Source of the DNA: Lampris incognitus
Lineage: Eukaryota; Chordata; Actinopteri; Lampriformes; Lampridae
DNA length: 64,000 nucleotides
Reading direction: 5' to 3'
NCBI RefSeq assembly: GCF_029633865.1
Contig: NC_079211.1
Location: 5,647,118 to 5,711,117, forward strand
Within the stretch, counting starts at the first letter, position 1. The number at the start of each line of letters is the position of its first letter. A program made the position numbers and the translations under genes. Of the stretch, positions 55,512-64,000 are shown piece by piece. The notes beneath the pieces are model-generated. The model saw only the letters and a program-made list of their open reading frames with translations. It had not been told where the DNA came from and ran no database searches.

Positions 55512-56365
55512 ACTGATTGGAGAAATTTGTTGTAAGAATAAAATGACACAATAAAGTGTCTATCTCTGAATGTGTGTCAATGCGCTTTACCGACTCGAAG
55601 GCAACGTTTAAGGTGAATACCGTCTTCCATACCTACTGATTAGATGAGACATTTGACAGGTTTGTTGTTAAATGAGTTTCACTTGGTTCAGTAAGCTGGC
55701 CACGTTCCAGAAAAGATCAGGAGAGTGTGTCAGCTGAAGTTATTGCTCTTTTCTCAGGGCTCTGAGATCATTTTGAAGTTAATACTTTTCCAACATTCCT
55801 TCTTTAAATATCGTTTCTTTTATGCTAGGGGACTGAGAGACGATACAGAAGGAAAGCGGTGTTTCCTTATGTACCGTATCATCAACAGGAAACACATTCA
55901 CCACAAAACGATCCCGGTTTGTGGGAAGCACAGCGGGCTGAGGAGACGTGGCACCCTCACGCAACGACAGACCCCACGGCTGTTTTAATCTTCAGGCACA
56001 AATTCAGCGGCGAAGTTTCATTTTCATTAGCAGATCAACTTGGTCATTTTCTATTCTTTGGTTATTACACTGGATGATGAGTTGCACCTGCTTGGTAACA
56101 TTTACGGTATAACAATAAAAAAGAAAATATAGAATTTACAATTAACTATATGTTTAAAAATATACAAATATGAAAACCATATTAGGAGACTTTAATCTGA
56201 CAGTGAATGATGGTCTACTGAATCACATGCAGCCTCCAGGTCTAGAATGACAGAATTTAAGATATGTATAGGCTAGACAGAATCGGTTCTCTTCAATCAC
56301 AAATAGACGTACGGTTGACTTCATTAATACAGCTGATATTTTACCTGCTCCCCTGTCTGACCATA

Positions 56366-56485
56366 ACTCGATTCAATTCAATTTATTGTCATTAAAAACA
56401 ATGTGCAGGCACATTTTAAAAATGAAATGAGGGGACACGACACTGAACAGGGAACCACAGTAGCCGCTGAGTCCAGCGCGCCACC
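56366..56485 (-). repeat. Short retroposon insert in the L1/Tx1 endonuclease
   Basis: On minus: AAGATGGTGGCGCGCTGGAC through CATTGTTTTTAATGACAATA to AATTGAATTGAATCG. LINE coding sequence flanks it; it looks like a short retroposed element with a TTGAA tail. Confidence 0.5.
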
Positions 56486-56782
56486 ATCTTAGAAATAACA
56501 ATTTTGCTTGAAATTACTCCATCTGCCAATTCTAAAGTCAAGAAAATCAATGTATACTGGAAACTCAATAACTCACTTTTATCCAATGATTTATTAGGAA
56601 AGAAAGTCTTAAAAAGTTATTAAGAGATTATTGGAATATGGCCATAATTCAGGATTCATTTGGGAAAATATTGGGAACTTCTTAAATTTGACTAGGGAAA
56701 CTGATGATGAAAACTGGAGCCAACTTAACAAGAGCAAGGATCAAGGAGGAAGCAGTTAACCAAAGACATCATTTATTTAAAT

Positions 56783-57016
56783 CAGTGTTTCTCAACCCAG
56801 TCCTCAAGGACCCCCCATCCTGCAGATTTTCTTTTCAACCCTGAATAGGTACCTGTTTGTAGTAATTTAGCGGTGAATGTCAAGAGTTTGCACACCTTGC
56901 ATAATTAAGTGCTGTGAGATGATTGGTCGAGTAAGTACAAGCACAGCTACCTATGCAGGGTTACAATGAAAATCTGCAGGTTAGGGGGTCCTTGAGGACT
57001 GGGTTGAGAAACAGTG
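56783..57016. mobile_element. Non-autonomous hAT (MITE), 234 bp, perfect 8-bp TSD
   Basis: Ends CAGTGTTTCTCAACCCAGTC and its reverse complement, followed by matching TCCTCAAGGACCCCC. ATTTAAAT is duplicated exactly at 56775-56782 and 57017-57024. It has no coding capacity and interrupts the L1/Tx1 LINE frame. Confidence 0.9.
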
Positions 57017-57095
57017 ATTTAAATGATATCTTCCCAGATAATATGTCGGAGGAAAATAAAATAAAACTGGCAGAATTACAACTTAAGCTTGACTA

Positions 57096-57097
57096 TT

Positions 57098-57142
<45 letters not shown>

Positions 57143-57322
57143 ATAAAACCACATTAGCAGCTGATGAGTGCACGATGCATGAAACAGGCCTGTAATGCAA
57201 TGTATTAAAAAAAATGTTTTGCTGTATCTTTGTTGATATTCCACTCCTCATTAGTTGAGCACTTATGACGCCATTGATGGTTTCAGAAAAAACCCACTAT
57301 ATATATACATACATACATAGTG

Positions 57323-57353
<31 letters not shown>

Positions 57354-57444
57354 ATGTCTGTGTGTGTGTGTGTGTATATATATGCATATATATATGTGTG
57401 TGTGTATGTATGTGTGTGTGTGTGTGTGTGTGTGTATGTATATA
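57096..57444. repeat. TA/TG microsatellites flanking a repeat-tail fragment
   Basis: TA then TG at 57096-57142; a unique segment 57143-57298 with the GCTGATGAGTGCACGATGCA motif; TA/TG again at 57299-57444, up to the Tc1 end. Another TG/CA block lies at 59083-59127 beyond the other Tc1 end. Confidence 0.85.
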
Positions 57445-59083
57445 CACAATTAAGGCCAAAATTATTAGCCCCCAAGGAACTATGGAATATTTCCCTAAAA
57501 TTCTGCCCAATGTTTGCATCATTCATAAAACTGTACATAGTGAAACATTCATCAGTGTTAAGGCCCCTCTTTAATACATTTTGGGATGTAAAATAAATCT
57601 TCAATTTTGTTTTACACCAAATGTAGTGAAAATTGAGGCCGTCAAAATTATTAGCCCCCATGTGATTTTTTTTTGCTTTCAAACCACACCTGAGCAATCA
57701 ATCAGCTTTCAAACCACACCTGGGCAACCAGTCAGCATTGAACTTTACTTAAGGGACTCCAATGAACAGGGCTAGTGGCACTTGAACGCTTGATTGGGAG
57801 GGACTACTCTTAAATTCTTGGTAAGAAGTAATTTCATCCTGCCAAAAAGTAAAGAAACCAGTCTGGAACTCAGAAAGAAGATACTGGATGCTCATCTTAT
57901 GGGGGAAGGCTATACTGCCATTTCCAAGCGTTTCACCGTGTCTGGAACAGCTGTGTGTTGCATCATTGCAAAGCACAAGGAGACAAATTCTGTTGGAAAC
58001 AAACCTGGGCCTGGTCGAAAGTGCAAGATTTCAAAAACTTTGGAGAGGAAAATAGTCAGAGAGGTCAACAACAATCCCCGGATCTCTGCTAAGATGATGT
58101 TGCTGAACTGGCCTCTTCTGGACTTGATGTTTCAAGGAAGACTGTTGTGAGGGCTCTTCATCGTGGTGGGCTTCGAGGTCATCGTCCAAGAAAAACTCCA
58201 TTGCTCACACAGCGGCACGTCAGAGCCAGACTGAAGTTTGCCCGTGGACATTTGAAACATGGGTATGAGTTTTGGAAGTCTGTCCTTTGGTCTGATGAGA
58301 CTAAACTTGAGCTGTTTGGGCACAGGGATGTTGCTTTTGTTTGGCGAAGGAAGGGAGAGGCCTTCAACCCTAAAAACACAGTTGCCACAGTTAAACATGG
58401 TGGTGGGAGCATAATACTGTGGGGCAGTTTTGCTGCTTCAGGCACAGGGAACCTTGTTTGGGTGCAAGGGATCATGAAGAAAGAAGATTATGTTGACATT
58501 TTGAAGGATAATGCAAAAAAATCTGCTGCCAGTCTAACTTTAGGTCACTGCTGGGTCTTCCAGCAAGACAGTGACCCAAAACATACATCCAAGTTGGTCC
58601 AAAACCTTTTGAAGGACACCAAATTCAAGGTCCTGGAGTGGCCCTCTCAGAGCCCAGATCTCAATCCTATTGAGAATCTGTGGGGGGAGCTCAAGGTTAA
58701 TGTCCATGCTGGAAAACCACACAATCTGGATGAGCTGGAACAATTTGCCATGGAAGAGTGGGCTAAGATCCCTCAAGAGACATGAGCCAACCTAGTTAGG
58801 AACCACCATAAGAGGTTGTTGTCAGTTGTGAGTCAGAAAGGTTACACTATTGACTATTAATTGTCAGAGGGCTAATCATTTTGGCCTTCTCAATTTTGTT
58901 TTTTCTTGTTTCAATTCAGCGCATCAGTAAAATATCTTAATCAAGCTTAGTGGAGATTTTGTCTTTGTTCTTTTGGAAGCAATTAAACTATAAACACTTT
59001 TGGCTATGGTAATTTCCATGGAAACCTTAACGGTTTTGTTTGATTTCATAAAGGGGGCTAATAATTTTGACCTTAACTGCGTG
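57445..59083 (+). mobile_element. Tc1-like transposon with IR/DR ends (inactive)
   Basis: The outer repeat AAGGCCAAAATTATTAGCCC at about 57452 recurs in inverted orientation at about 59050-59079. A second, inner copy of the motif lies at 57632-57661, and its inverted partner at 58866-58897. Each end is therefore a roughly 215-bp inverted repeat carrying two direct repeats, the IR/DR organisation known from Sleeping Beauty-type Tc1 elements. TG and TA microsatellites abut both ends and obscure the TA target duplication. It interrupts the L1/Tx1 LINE between LQLKLDYLY and KGAFV. Confidence 0.85.
57839..58859 (+). pseudogene. Tc1 (DD34E) transposase, three disabling lesions
   Basis: The coding sequence of the IR/DR Tc1. 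The usual initiator is CTG (57839-57841, before PKSKETSLELRKKI). The paired-type HTH region follows (YTAISKRFTVSGTAV). The frame shifts by one near 58100 (after ISAKMM) and resumes as AELASSGLDVSRKTVVRAL. The catalytic part is clear: WSDETKLELFG, FQQDSDPKHTSK and [14 protein letters not shown], with 34 residues between the second D and the E, the classical DD34E arrangement. A premature TGA at 58783-58785 follows KIPQET; beyond it ANLVRNHHKRLLSVV and GYTIDY reach the original stop at about 58859. About 340 codons overall, the normal Tc1 length. The lesions imply no functional protein. Confidence 0.9.
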
Positions 59084-59109
59084 TGTGTGTGTGTGTGTGT
59101 ACACACACA

Positions 59110-60594
59110 CACACACACACACACAAAGGTGCCTTTGTATGCTGCAGAGGGAAATGGCTGAAGAGGGGGAACAAAATTCAAACTATTTTTTTAAACTGGA
59201 AAAATACCATCAAAAAATATAACAGGGTGACTGTAAGGCAGGGCCCTAACAAAATATCAACCATGTGTGAAAACTTCTAAAAATCCCTCTATGATTCAAA
59301 ATTGTCAATTACCACAATAGAACCATTTATGAATACTATAAGTGGTCAAAAACAATAAGCAGTCTCCCCGCCTGCTGCACAAATGACTGCTGGGATGGGC
59401 TCCAGCATCCCCGCGACCCTGAGAGCAGGATAAGTGGTTTGTATAATGGATGGATGGATGGATGGATAATCTTAATGCATTCGACCTACCCATTCCTATA
59501 AAAGATATTACTTACTGCCATTGATAAACACAAATTAAATAAAAGTCCAGAGACTGATGGACTGACGGGTGAATTAAAAAAAAGACACAAAGAATTATCA
59601 CCCTTTATGCATGGAGTTTATTTAGAAAGTTTTAAGTCTGAAAGTCTTCCCCCTAGCATGACTCAAGGCCTCATAAGTATAATACCATCCAACTATCCAC
59701 TATCCAAACTTTTACTTGATAAATGGCGACCTATTTCCCTTCTTCAAAAATACTATAAAGTTATAGCTATATGTTTAGCCGAAAAGACTGAAAGAGACTC
59801 TTGGTGAAATCATAGAGGAATCTCAGTCAGGATGTATGTGTGGCAGGCATTTAGCTAACAATACGAGACTATATTAGAGATTCTACACTATTCAGAAATG
59901 ACAGAAGATGAGGGCTTTATTCCTTTTCTGGGCTTTTACAAGGCTTTCGACACTATCGAGCATAACTGTATGTATACAGCATTGGAGCTATTTGGTTTAG
60001 GAAGAACCTTTATAAATGCAATTGAAACCTCATGTAAAAACAGTAATAGTTCTACTAAAATGTCACATGGTGCTTCCAAAAGATTTGATATAAAAAGAAG
60101 CCTTAGGCAAGGGTGTCCAGTCTCACCATACCTTTTTTTAATTGTTACACAATTTTTCTAACACATATTAAAAATAGCGGTATCAAAGGTTTTTCCATTG
60201 CAGACAAAACAATATAAATGTATTAGTCAAATAGCAGATGATACCACACTGCTTCTCAAGGACAAACACCAAATTATAAAAACAATAGAAGCTATTAATA
60301 TCTTTTCTAGAGCCTCTGGTCTTTTTTTATTACAAAATGTGAACTGCTTACTATTAAAATATGTATGATATACCTGTTAAATAAAAGGTGAAATATCTTG
60401 GTGTAATTATTAGATCAAAAATCTAATGCAATGGAGAACTTCAATCCTCCTATAAAAGCAGTGGAGAAGAGATTTAATGTATGACTCCAAAGAGATCTGT
60501 CTGTCTGCAGAAGGTCACTGAGGTTAATTTACACTGCTATAGCTTTGTAGATGTATCCACACAATACTATACCCAAGTAAATAAACTTAAATTT
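59110..60594 (+). pseudogene. L1/Tx1-type LINE reverse transcriptase part (decayed)
   Basis: This continues the LINE beyond the Tc1 insertion. KGAFVCCRGKWLKRGNK at about 59126 matches the conserved KGAxIRSRAKWxEEGEK of L1/Tx1 ORF2. After a short repeat-tail insertion (59362-59470) come PETDGLTGELKK, then KWRPISLL near 59722, FLGFYKAFDTIEHN near 59926 (the FxDFxKAFDxI motif; the catalytic D of this block is replaced by G in FLGF), RSLRQGCPVSPYLF near 60100 and IADDTTLLLKD near 60234 (the ADD catalytic motif). KVKYLGVIIRSK follows near 60388. Several frameshifts and stops separate these blocks. It is interrupted by a solo LTR at 60595. Confidence 0.8.
59362..59470 (+). repeat. GATG-tailed LINE 3' fragment inside the L1/Tx1 LINE
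   Basis: CCCGCCTGCTGCACAAATGA, CTGCTGGGATGGGCTCCAGC, GAGAGCAGGATAAGTGGTTT and GGATGGATGGATGG. It interrupts LINE coding sequence. Confidence 0.7.
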
Positions 60595-60768
60595 TGTGGT
60601 GGACACTAGAGGCTATGCCTCTCACTCAGCAGGGCTGTGAGCTGGGGGCATGGTTTACGTTCCCGGGCTCTCTGGTGCAAGGTTGTTCCTGTTTCAGTTT
60701 GGTTTTGGAGCTGAGGAATAAAGTTCAAACTCGCCTTCGTCTCCTGTGTTTTTCCTCATCCTGCCACA
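60595..60768 (+). mobile_element. Probable solo LTR, 174 bp
   Basis: Begins TGTGGTGGAC and ends CCTGCCACA, so the ends are the short inverted repeat TGTGG/CCACA. It contains AATAAA (60718-60723). ATTT flanks both sides (60591-60594 and 60769-60772). LINE coding sequence is continuous when it is removed, so it is an insertion. Target duplication length (4 bp) and structure fit an LTR retrotransposon; the family is not identified and no internal genes are present. Confidence 0.6.
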
Positions 60769-61042
60769 ATTTAACTTTATTTGGAAAAACAAGGCTCATC
60801 ATATTAAAAAATTGTACTGATGAATAAACATTCCAAAGGTGACATCAATACATTGGATTTTTCGACGCTGAATACAACATTTCAAATGAAATGGATTAAA
60901 TCTTATCTTAAAAAGTCATCTTCAGTTTGCAGTTTTGATACCCGCTCATGTTTTTAATTAAGTCTACCGTTTCTTTTAAAATGTAATTTCAATATCTCCA
61001 AGATTCCTGGAACTTTCAGTGTTTCACAGACAAATGTTGTTG
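60769..61042 (+). pseudogene. L1/Tx1-type LINE ORF2, post-RT segment (decayed)
   Basis: Directly after the solo LTR the plus strand reads FIWKNKAHHIKK, then INTLDFSTLNTTFQMKWIKSYLKK, which is the region following the reverse transcriptase in L1/Tx1 ORF2. It ends where a 34-bp perfect hairpin begins at 61043. Confidence 0.65.
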
Positions 61043-61113
61043 ATGAATTATGTTTGTAAAGTAAGCACCAGCTTAACTGTTAAGCTGGTGCTTACTTTAC
61101 AAACATAATTCAT
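61043..61113. repeat. 34-bp perfect hairpin with 3-bp loop
   Basis: 61043-61076 and 61080-61113 are exact reverse complements, separated by CTG. The arm begins ATGAATTATGTTTGTAAAGT. It lies at the junction where LINE sequence stops and the Penelope-like region begins. Confidence 0.95.
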
Positions 61114-61254
61114 TCCCACATATCACAGAAAGTTGAATCATTTCATCTCGACACAACATTTATTAAGAGAGAAACGAGTGACTTTTTCAGTCTCAACTGA
61201 CTGCAGGTATCCCACCCTTATAAACAATATAGTGGCATAACGACCGAAACCAAC

Positions 61255-61930
61255 AACCAGTTTCATATGCATATACGTATGTGTGTGACCATTACCTAGA
61301 GTTTCAATGGCCATGTGTACTATTCAATGAGGATTAGGGAATGTTTGCAATCACAGCATTGTAAGATGGTGACAGATGTACTCTTAGCCCCCCCCCCCCC
61401 TCGGTTCAGGGATGGTCGTCCCCTCTCCACATATGGCCCGTTTCCACTACATGATACCGGCTCAACTCGACTCTACTCGCAGAGTGTCGTTTTCCATTAC
61501 CGTAACAGTACCTCCTCAGTGTAGCTGGTCCGCATTGACTTTGGTACCTGATCCAGTTTTTTGGAACCTCGACAACGGTGGTACCAGAACAGTGGTAAGT
61601 TACCAAAATGCTGGTACTTTCCAGTAATGGAAAATGAAAAAGTCGAGTCGAGCCGGTACCGTGTAGTGGAAAAGGGGCAATAGATGGCCTCTTTGACTCC
61701 CCGTTCAAACCAGCGTTCCTCCCTATCAAGGGTGTGTACATCCTCATCCTTGAAAGAGTGGCCACTGGCCTGTAGATGGTGTAGACTGTGGAGTCCTGGC
61801 CTGACGTGTTAGCGCTCCTGTGTTGTGCCATCCTCTTGGTCAGTGTCTGTTTAGTTTCTCCAATGTACAAGACACAGCAATACTCCTGGCGCCTAACAGC
61901 GTACACTATATTGCTCTGTTTGTGCCGGGG
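61255..61930 (-). pseudogene. Penelope-like element, C-terminal GIY-YIG endonuclease fragment
   Basis: On the minus strand from about 61906: AVRRQEYCCVLYIGETKQTL then KRMAQHRSANTSGQDS. This is the GIY-YIG-type endonuclease region of Penelope-like retroelements (CxLYIGETKQxLxKRMAQHR). Frameshifted pieces NAGLNGESKRPSIA (degraded form of the WFERGVKEAIY block) follow. The frame is interrupted by a 246-bp MITE (61434-61679). Downstream, SLNRGGG and LSPSYNAVIANIP near 61413-61345 match the usual C-terminus. Perfect 19-bp inverted repeats lie at 61122-61140 and 61965-61983 around it. Only the last part of the protein is present. Confidence 0.75.
61434..61679. mobile_element. 246-bp MITE (TGSCCCxTTTCCACTAC ends)
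   Basis: Inverted ends TGGCCCGTTTCCACTACATG and TGCCCCTTTTCCACTACACG, continuing into ACCGGCTC. ATA flanks both sides (61431-61433, 61680-61682). It interrupts the Penelope-like frame. A second, larger copy of the same family is at 37819-38527. Confidence 0.75.
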
Positions 61931-61984
61931 GACCCGAACCTAGAGGCCTAAGAGTACTGAGAACTGATTCAACTTTCTGTGATT

Positions 61985-62199
61985 TCCTTCCCTGGATTAC
62001 TGAACATGCATGAAGACATTATCATTATATAGAAAGAAAAAGAAGGAAAGCCACTTTATTTTGTCATTGTTTCTCTGCATTTAACCCATCCTACTGTATA
62101 GGAGCAGTGGGCAGCTGCAGCGCCTGGGGACCAACTCCAGATCTTCTTTCCATTGCCTTGGTCAGGGGCACAGGCAGGAGTATTAACCCTATTAATAAT
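61985..62199. repeat. Unclassified repeat-like segment between LINE pieces
   Basis: Contains a stretch (about 62050-62195: TTTGTCATTGTTTCTCTGC, then GGAGCAGTGGGCAGCTGCAG) that I recall as a common dispersed sequence in fish genomes, near retroelement 3' ends. No coding motif seen. Confidence 0.35.
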
Positions 62200-62447
62200 T
62201 ACTTTATATGGAATAACAAAGATATTGGATTTAAGAACAAAAATCTCTTTACTAAGAATTGGTTTGACAAAGGAATTCTATTAGCCAGTTACTTAATCCT
62301 GAAGGTCACCTTCTCTGTATGGTTTTCCTGTTACACCCAGGGATTATACTATTGTATTCAATTCCATACCCAGTGGTGCTATAATGGTTTAATCAACGGC
62401 TCCAAAAGATAAGGAGAATAGAGTCCCTTCTTTAGACCCCTAAAACA
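62200..62447 (+). pseudogene. L1/Tx1-type LINE ORF2, later post-RT segment (decayed)
   Basis: The plus strand reads YFIWNNKDIGFKNKNLFTKNWFDKGILLASYL, shown here only as a short match. The pattern of W-N-N-K followed by L-F-x-x-N-W-F is typical of L1/Tx1 ORF2 C-terminal regions. It is interrupted at the TA at 62448-62449 by the intact Tc1-like element and continues after it. Confidence 0.6.
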
Positions 62448-62449
62448 TA

Positions 62450-63669
62450 CACTCACCGGCCACTTTATTAGGCACACCTGTCCAACTGCTCGTTAACGCA
62501 AATTTCTAATCAGCCAATCACATGGCAGCAACTCAATGCATTTAGGCATGTAGACATGGTCAAGACGATCTGCTGCAGTTCAAACCGAGCATCAGAATGG
62601 GGAAGAAAGGTGATTTAAGTGACTTTGAACGTGGCATGGTTGTTGGTGCCAGACGGGCTGGTCTGAGTATTTCAGAAACTGCTGATCTACTGGGATTTTC
62701 ACGCACAACCCTCTCTAGGGTTTACAGAGAATGGTCCGAAAAAGAGAAAATATTCAGAGAGCGGCAGTTCTGTGGGCGAAAATGCCTTGTTGATGCCAGA
62801 GGTCAGAGGAGAATGGCCAGACTGGTTCCAGCTGATAGAAAGGCAACAGTAACTCAAATAACCACTCATTACAACCGAGGTACGCAGAAGAGCATCTCTG
62901 AACGCACAACACGTCGAACCTTGAGGCAGATGGGCTACAGCAGCAGAAGACCACACCGGGTGCCACTCCTGTCAGCTAAGAACAGGAAACTGAGGCTACA
63001 ATTCGCACAGGCTCACCAAAATTGGACAATAGAAGATTGGAAAAACGTTGCCTGGTCTGATGAGTCTCGATTTCTGCTGCGACATTCGGATGGTAGGGTC
63101 AGAATTTGGCGTCAACAACGTGAAAGCATGGATCCATCCTGCCTTGTATCAACGGTTCAGGCTGGTGGTGGTGGTGTAATGGTGTGGGGGATATTTTCTT
63201 GGCACACTTTGGGCCCCTTAGTACCAATTGAGCATCGTGTCAACGCCACAGCCTACCTGAGTATTGTTGCTGACCATGTCCATCCCTTTATGACCACAGT
63301 GTTCCCATCTTCTGATGGCTACTTCCAGCAGGATAACGCGCCATGTCATAAAGCTCAAATCATCTCAGACTGGTTTCTTGAACATGACAATGAGTTCACT
63401 GCACTCAAATGGCCTCCACGGTCACCAGATCTCAATCCAATAGAGCACCTTTGGGATGTGGTGGACCGGGAGATTCGCATCATGGATGTGCAGCCGACAA
63501 ATCTGCAGCAACTGCGTGATGTTATCATGTCAATATGGACCAAACTCTCTGAGGAATGTTTCCAGTACCTTGTTGAATCTATGCCACGAAGGATTAAGGC
63601 AGTTCTGAAGGCAAAAGGGGGTCCAACCCGGTACTAGCAAGGTGTACCTAATAAAGTGGCCAGTGAGTT
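62450..63669 (+). mobile_element. Complete Tc1/mariner element (DD36E, Incomer-like), 1,220 bp
   Basis: Both ends carry the same inverted repeat: left CACTCACCGGCCACTTTATT, right (reverse complement) AACTCACTGGCCACTTTATT, continuing about 30 bp with few mismatches. A TA lies outside each end (62448-62449 and 63670-63671), the expected target duplication. It contains one intact transposase gene. It lies inside decayed L1/Tx1-type LINE coding sequence that continues on both sides (62200-62447 and 63672-64000), so it is younger than that LINE. Confidence 0.92.
62597..63637 (+). CDS. Intact Tc1-like transposase, DD36E spacing (Incomer-like)
   Basis: A 346-codon frame with no stop or frameshift, starting [10 protein letters not shown] and ending GGPTRY. 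The N-terminal half is a paired-type helix-turn-helix DNA-binding region (about residues 1-115; [19 protein letters not shown] is the first HTH). The catalytic triad is visible: D155 in WSDESR, D246 in [10 protein letters not shown], and E283 in [11 protein letters not shown]. There are 36 residues between the second D and the E, not the usual 34. DD36E is the signature of the Incomer (IC) group of Tc1/mariner elements, whose transposases have about this length. The frame sits inside matching terminal inverted repeats, 147 bp from the left end and 32 bp from the right. The gene would cut and paste its own element at TA sites in the nucleus. It is the only mobile-element gene in the window that looks fully functional. 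Confidence 0.93.
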   Translation: MGKKGDLSDFERGMVVGARRAGLSISETADLLGFSRTTLSRVYREWSEKEKIFRERQFCGRKCLVDARGQRRMARLVPADRKATVTQITTHYNRGTQKSISERTTRRTLRQMGYSSRRPHRVPLLSAKNRKLRLQFAQAHQNWTIEDWKNVAWSDESRFLLRHSDGRVRIWRQQRESMDPSCLVSTVQAGGGGVMVWGIFSWHTLGPLVPIEHRVNATAYLSIVADHVHPFMTTVFPSSDGYFQQDNAPCHKAQIISDWFLEHDNEFTALKWPPRSPDLNPIEHLWDVVDREIRIMDVQPTNLQQLRDVIMSIWTKLSEECFQYLVESMPRRIKAVLKAKGGPTRY

Positions 63670-64000
63670 TATATATTGATGCAGAGTGTTCCTTATTAAG
63701 TAATAAAGCAACTAATAAATGTATAAGGAATGTAATTCTAACAGATGTGGTTACCATACCTGCTGCTATCTTCTACTGGAATAACATCTATGGAAATATT
63801 AACTGGAAATGGTCTTGGCTGTTAAGTATTTACTAACTAATAAAGTAATACATACATGTGCAGACTTACTACACTAAGTATTAATTAGATTTAGACACAA
63901 ACTACTGTTTCTATAAAAATTGTGAAGAAACTTCATTACATTGGTTCTGGGAATGTTTGTATAGCAAAATCTTTTGGATCGATATGGTGAATTTTATAAA
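63670..64000 (+). pseudogene. L1/Tx1-type LINE ORF2 C-terminus (runs off window)
   Basis: Resumes after the Tc1-like element. YWNNIYGNINWKWSWLL occurs near 63778. Near 63915 comes CFYKNCEETSLHWFWEC, the C-terminal cysteine/histidine cluster (CxxC...H...C pattern) of L1/Tx1 ORF2; its first cysteine pair is altered. Stops interrupt the frame. The element continues beyond 64000. Confidence 0.65.

Larger units (their letters stand above)
56140..57095 (+). pseudogene. L1/Tx1-type LINE ORF2, endonuclease and linker part (decayed)
   Basis: From 56170 the plus strand reads MKTILGDFNLTVNDG, the GDFN motif of an apurinic-like endonuclease. About 56 codons later PAPLSDHNSI gives the SDHN motif. After a short foreign insert (about 56366-56485) it resumes with KINVYWKLNNSLLSND and, near 56730, ARIKEEAVNQRHHLF. 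The frame is interrupted there by a 234-bp MITE (56783-57016) and continues as DIFPDNMSEENKIKLAEL QLKLDYLY up to a TA/TG microsatellite. This is the region between endonuclease and reverse transcriptase in L1/Tx1 elements. Stops and frameshifts are numerous. The same element resumes at 59110. Confidence 0.75.

Overview
This is gene-poor vertebrate DNA, almost certainly from a teleost fish. The evidence is tRNA-derived SINEs with A and B boxes, CR1/L2/Rex1, RTE-like and L1/Tx1 LINE fragments, a Penelope-like fragment, hAT, ISL2EU (THAP) and Tc1/mariner DNA transposons, many microsatellites, spliceosomal introns, and one recognisable host exon: the last coding exon of a follistatin-like 5 type gene (fstl5, or its paralogue fstl4) on the minus strand at 39655-40357. 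I see no prokaryotic, organellar or viral gene set.

Layout. 1-11.8 kb: a 24-bp minisatellite, an RTE-like LINE 3' part, SINEs, an L2-type LINE interrupted by a SINE, and another LINE tail. 11.8-15.4 kb: a decayed ISL2EU-type transposon with convergent genes (accessory-protein fragments on plus, THAP/DDE transposase on minus). 15.9-25.5 kb: a four-level nest. A CR1/Rex1-like LINE (minus) is split by a hAT element (15952-22906, 8-bp target duplication). The hAT is split by an ISL2EU element (16593-20927, AT duplication). The ISL2EU carries a TTAA-flanked foldback MITE inside its transposase intron (17632-17956). 26-38.5 kb: small hAT and MITE insertions, a 320-bp duplicated CpG-rich segment, a hAT (31959-34473) with another hAT inside it, and AT-rich arrays. 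39.6-40.4 kb: the fstl5-like terminal exon.

41.5-52.0 kb holds three large tandem arrays: 20/26-bp AT-rich, 33-bp, and 43-bp C/T-rich units. If the fstl5-like gene extends in the expected direction, they lie in its last intron. They produce very long but meaningless open frames on both strands. 52-56 kb: SINEs in opposite orientations, microsatellites and a LINE C-terminal fragment. 56.1-64.0 kb: one decayed L1/Tx1-type LINE (plus strand, running off the window) that has taken a hAT MITE, a dead Tc1 with IR/DR ends, short repeat tails, a solo LTR, a Penelope-like piece with its own MITE, and an apparently intact Tc1-like element (62450-63669) whose catalytic spacing is DD36E.

The reading frames other than the fstl5 exon are mobile-element proteins, alive or dead. 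The window is best read as a record of insertion order inside and downstream of one host gene.
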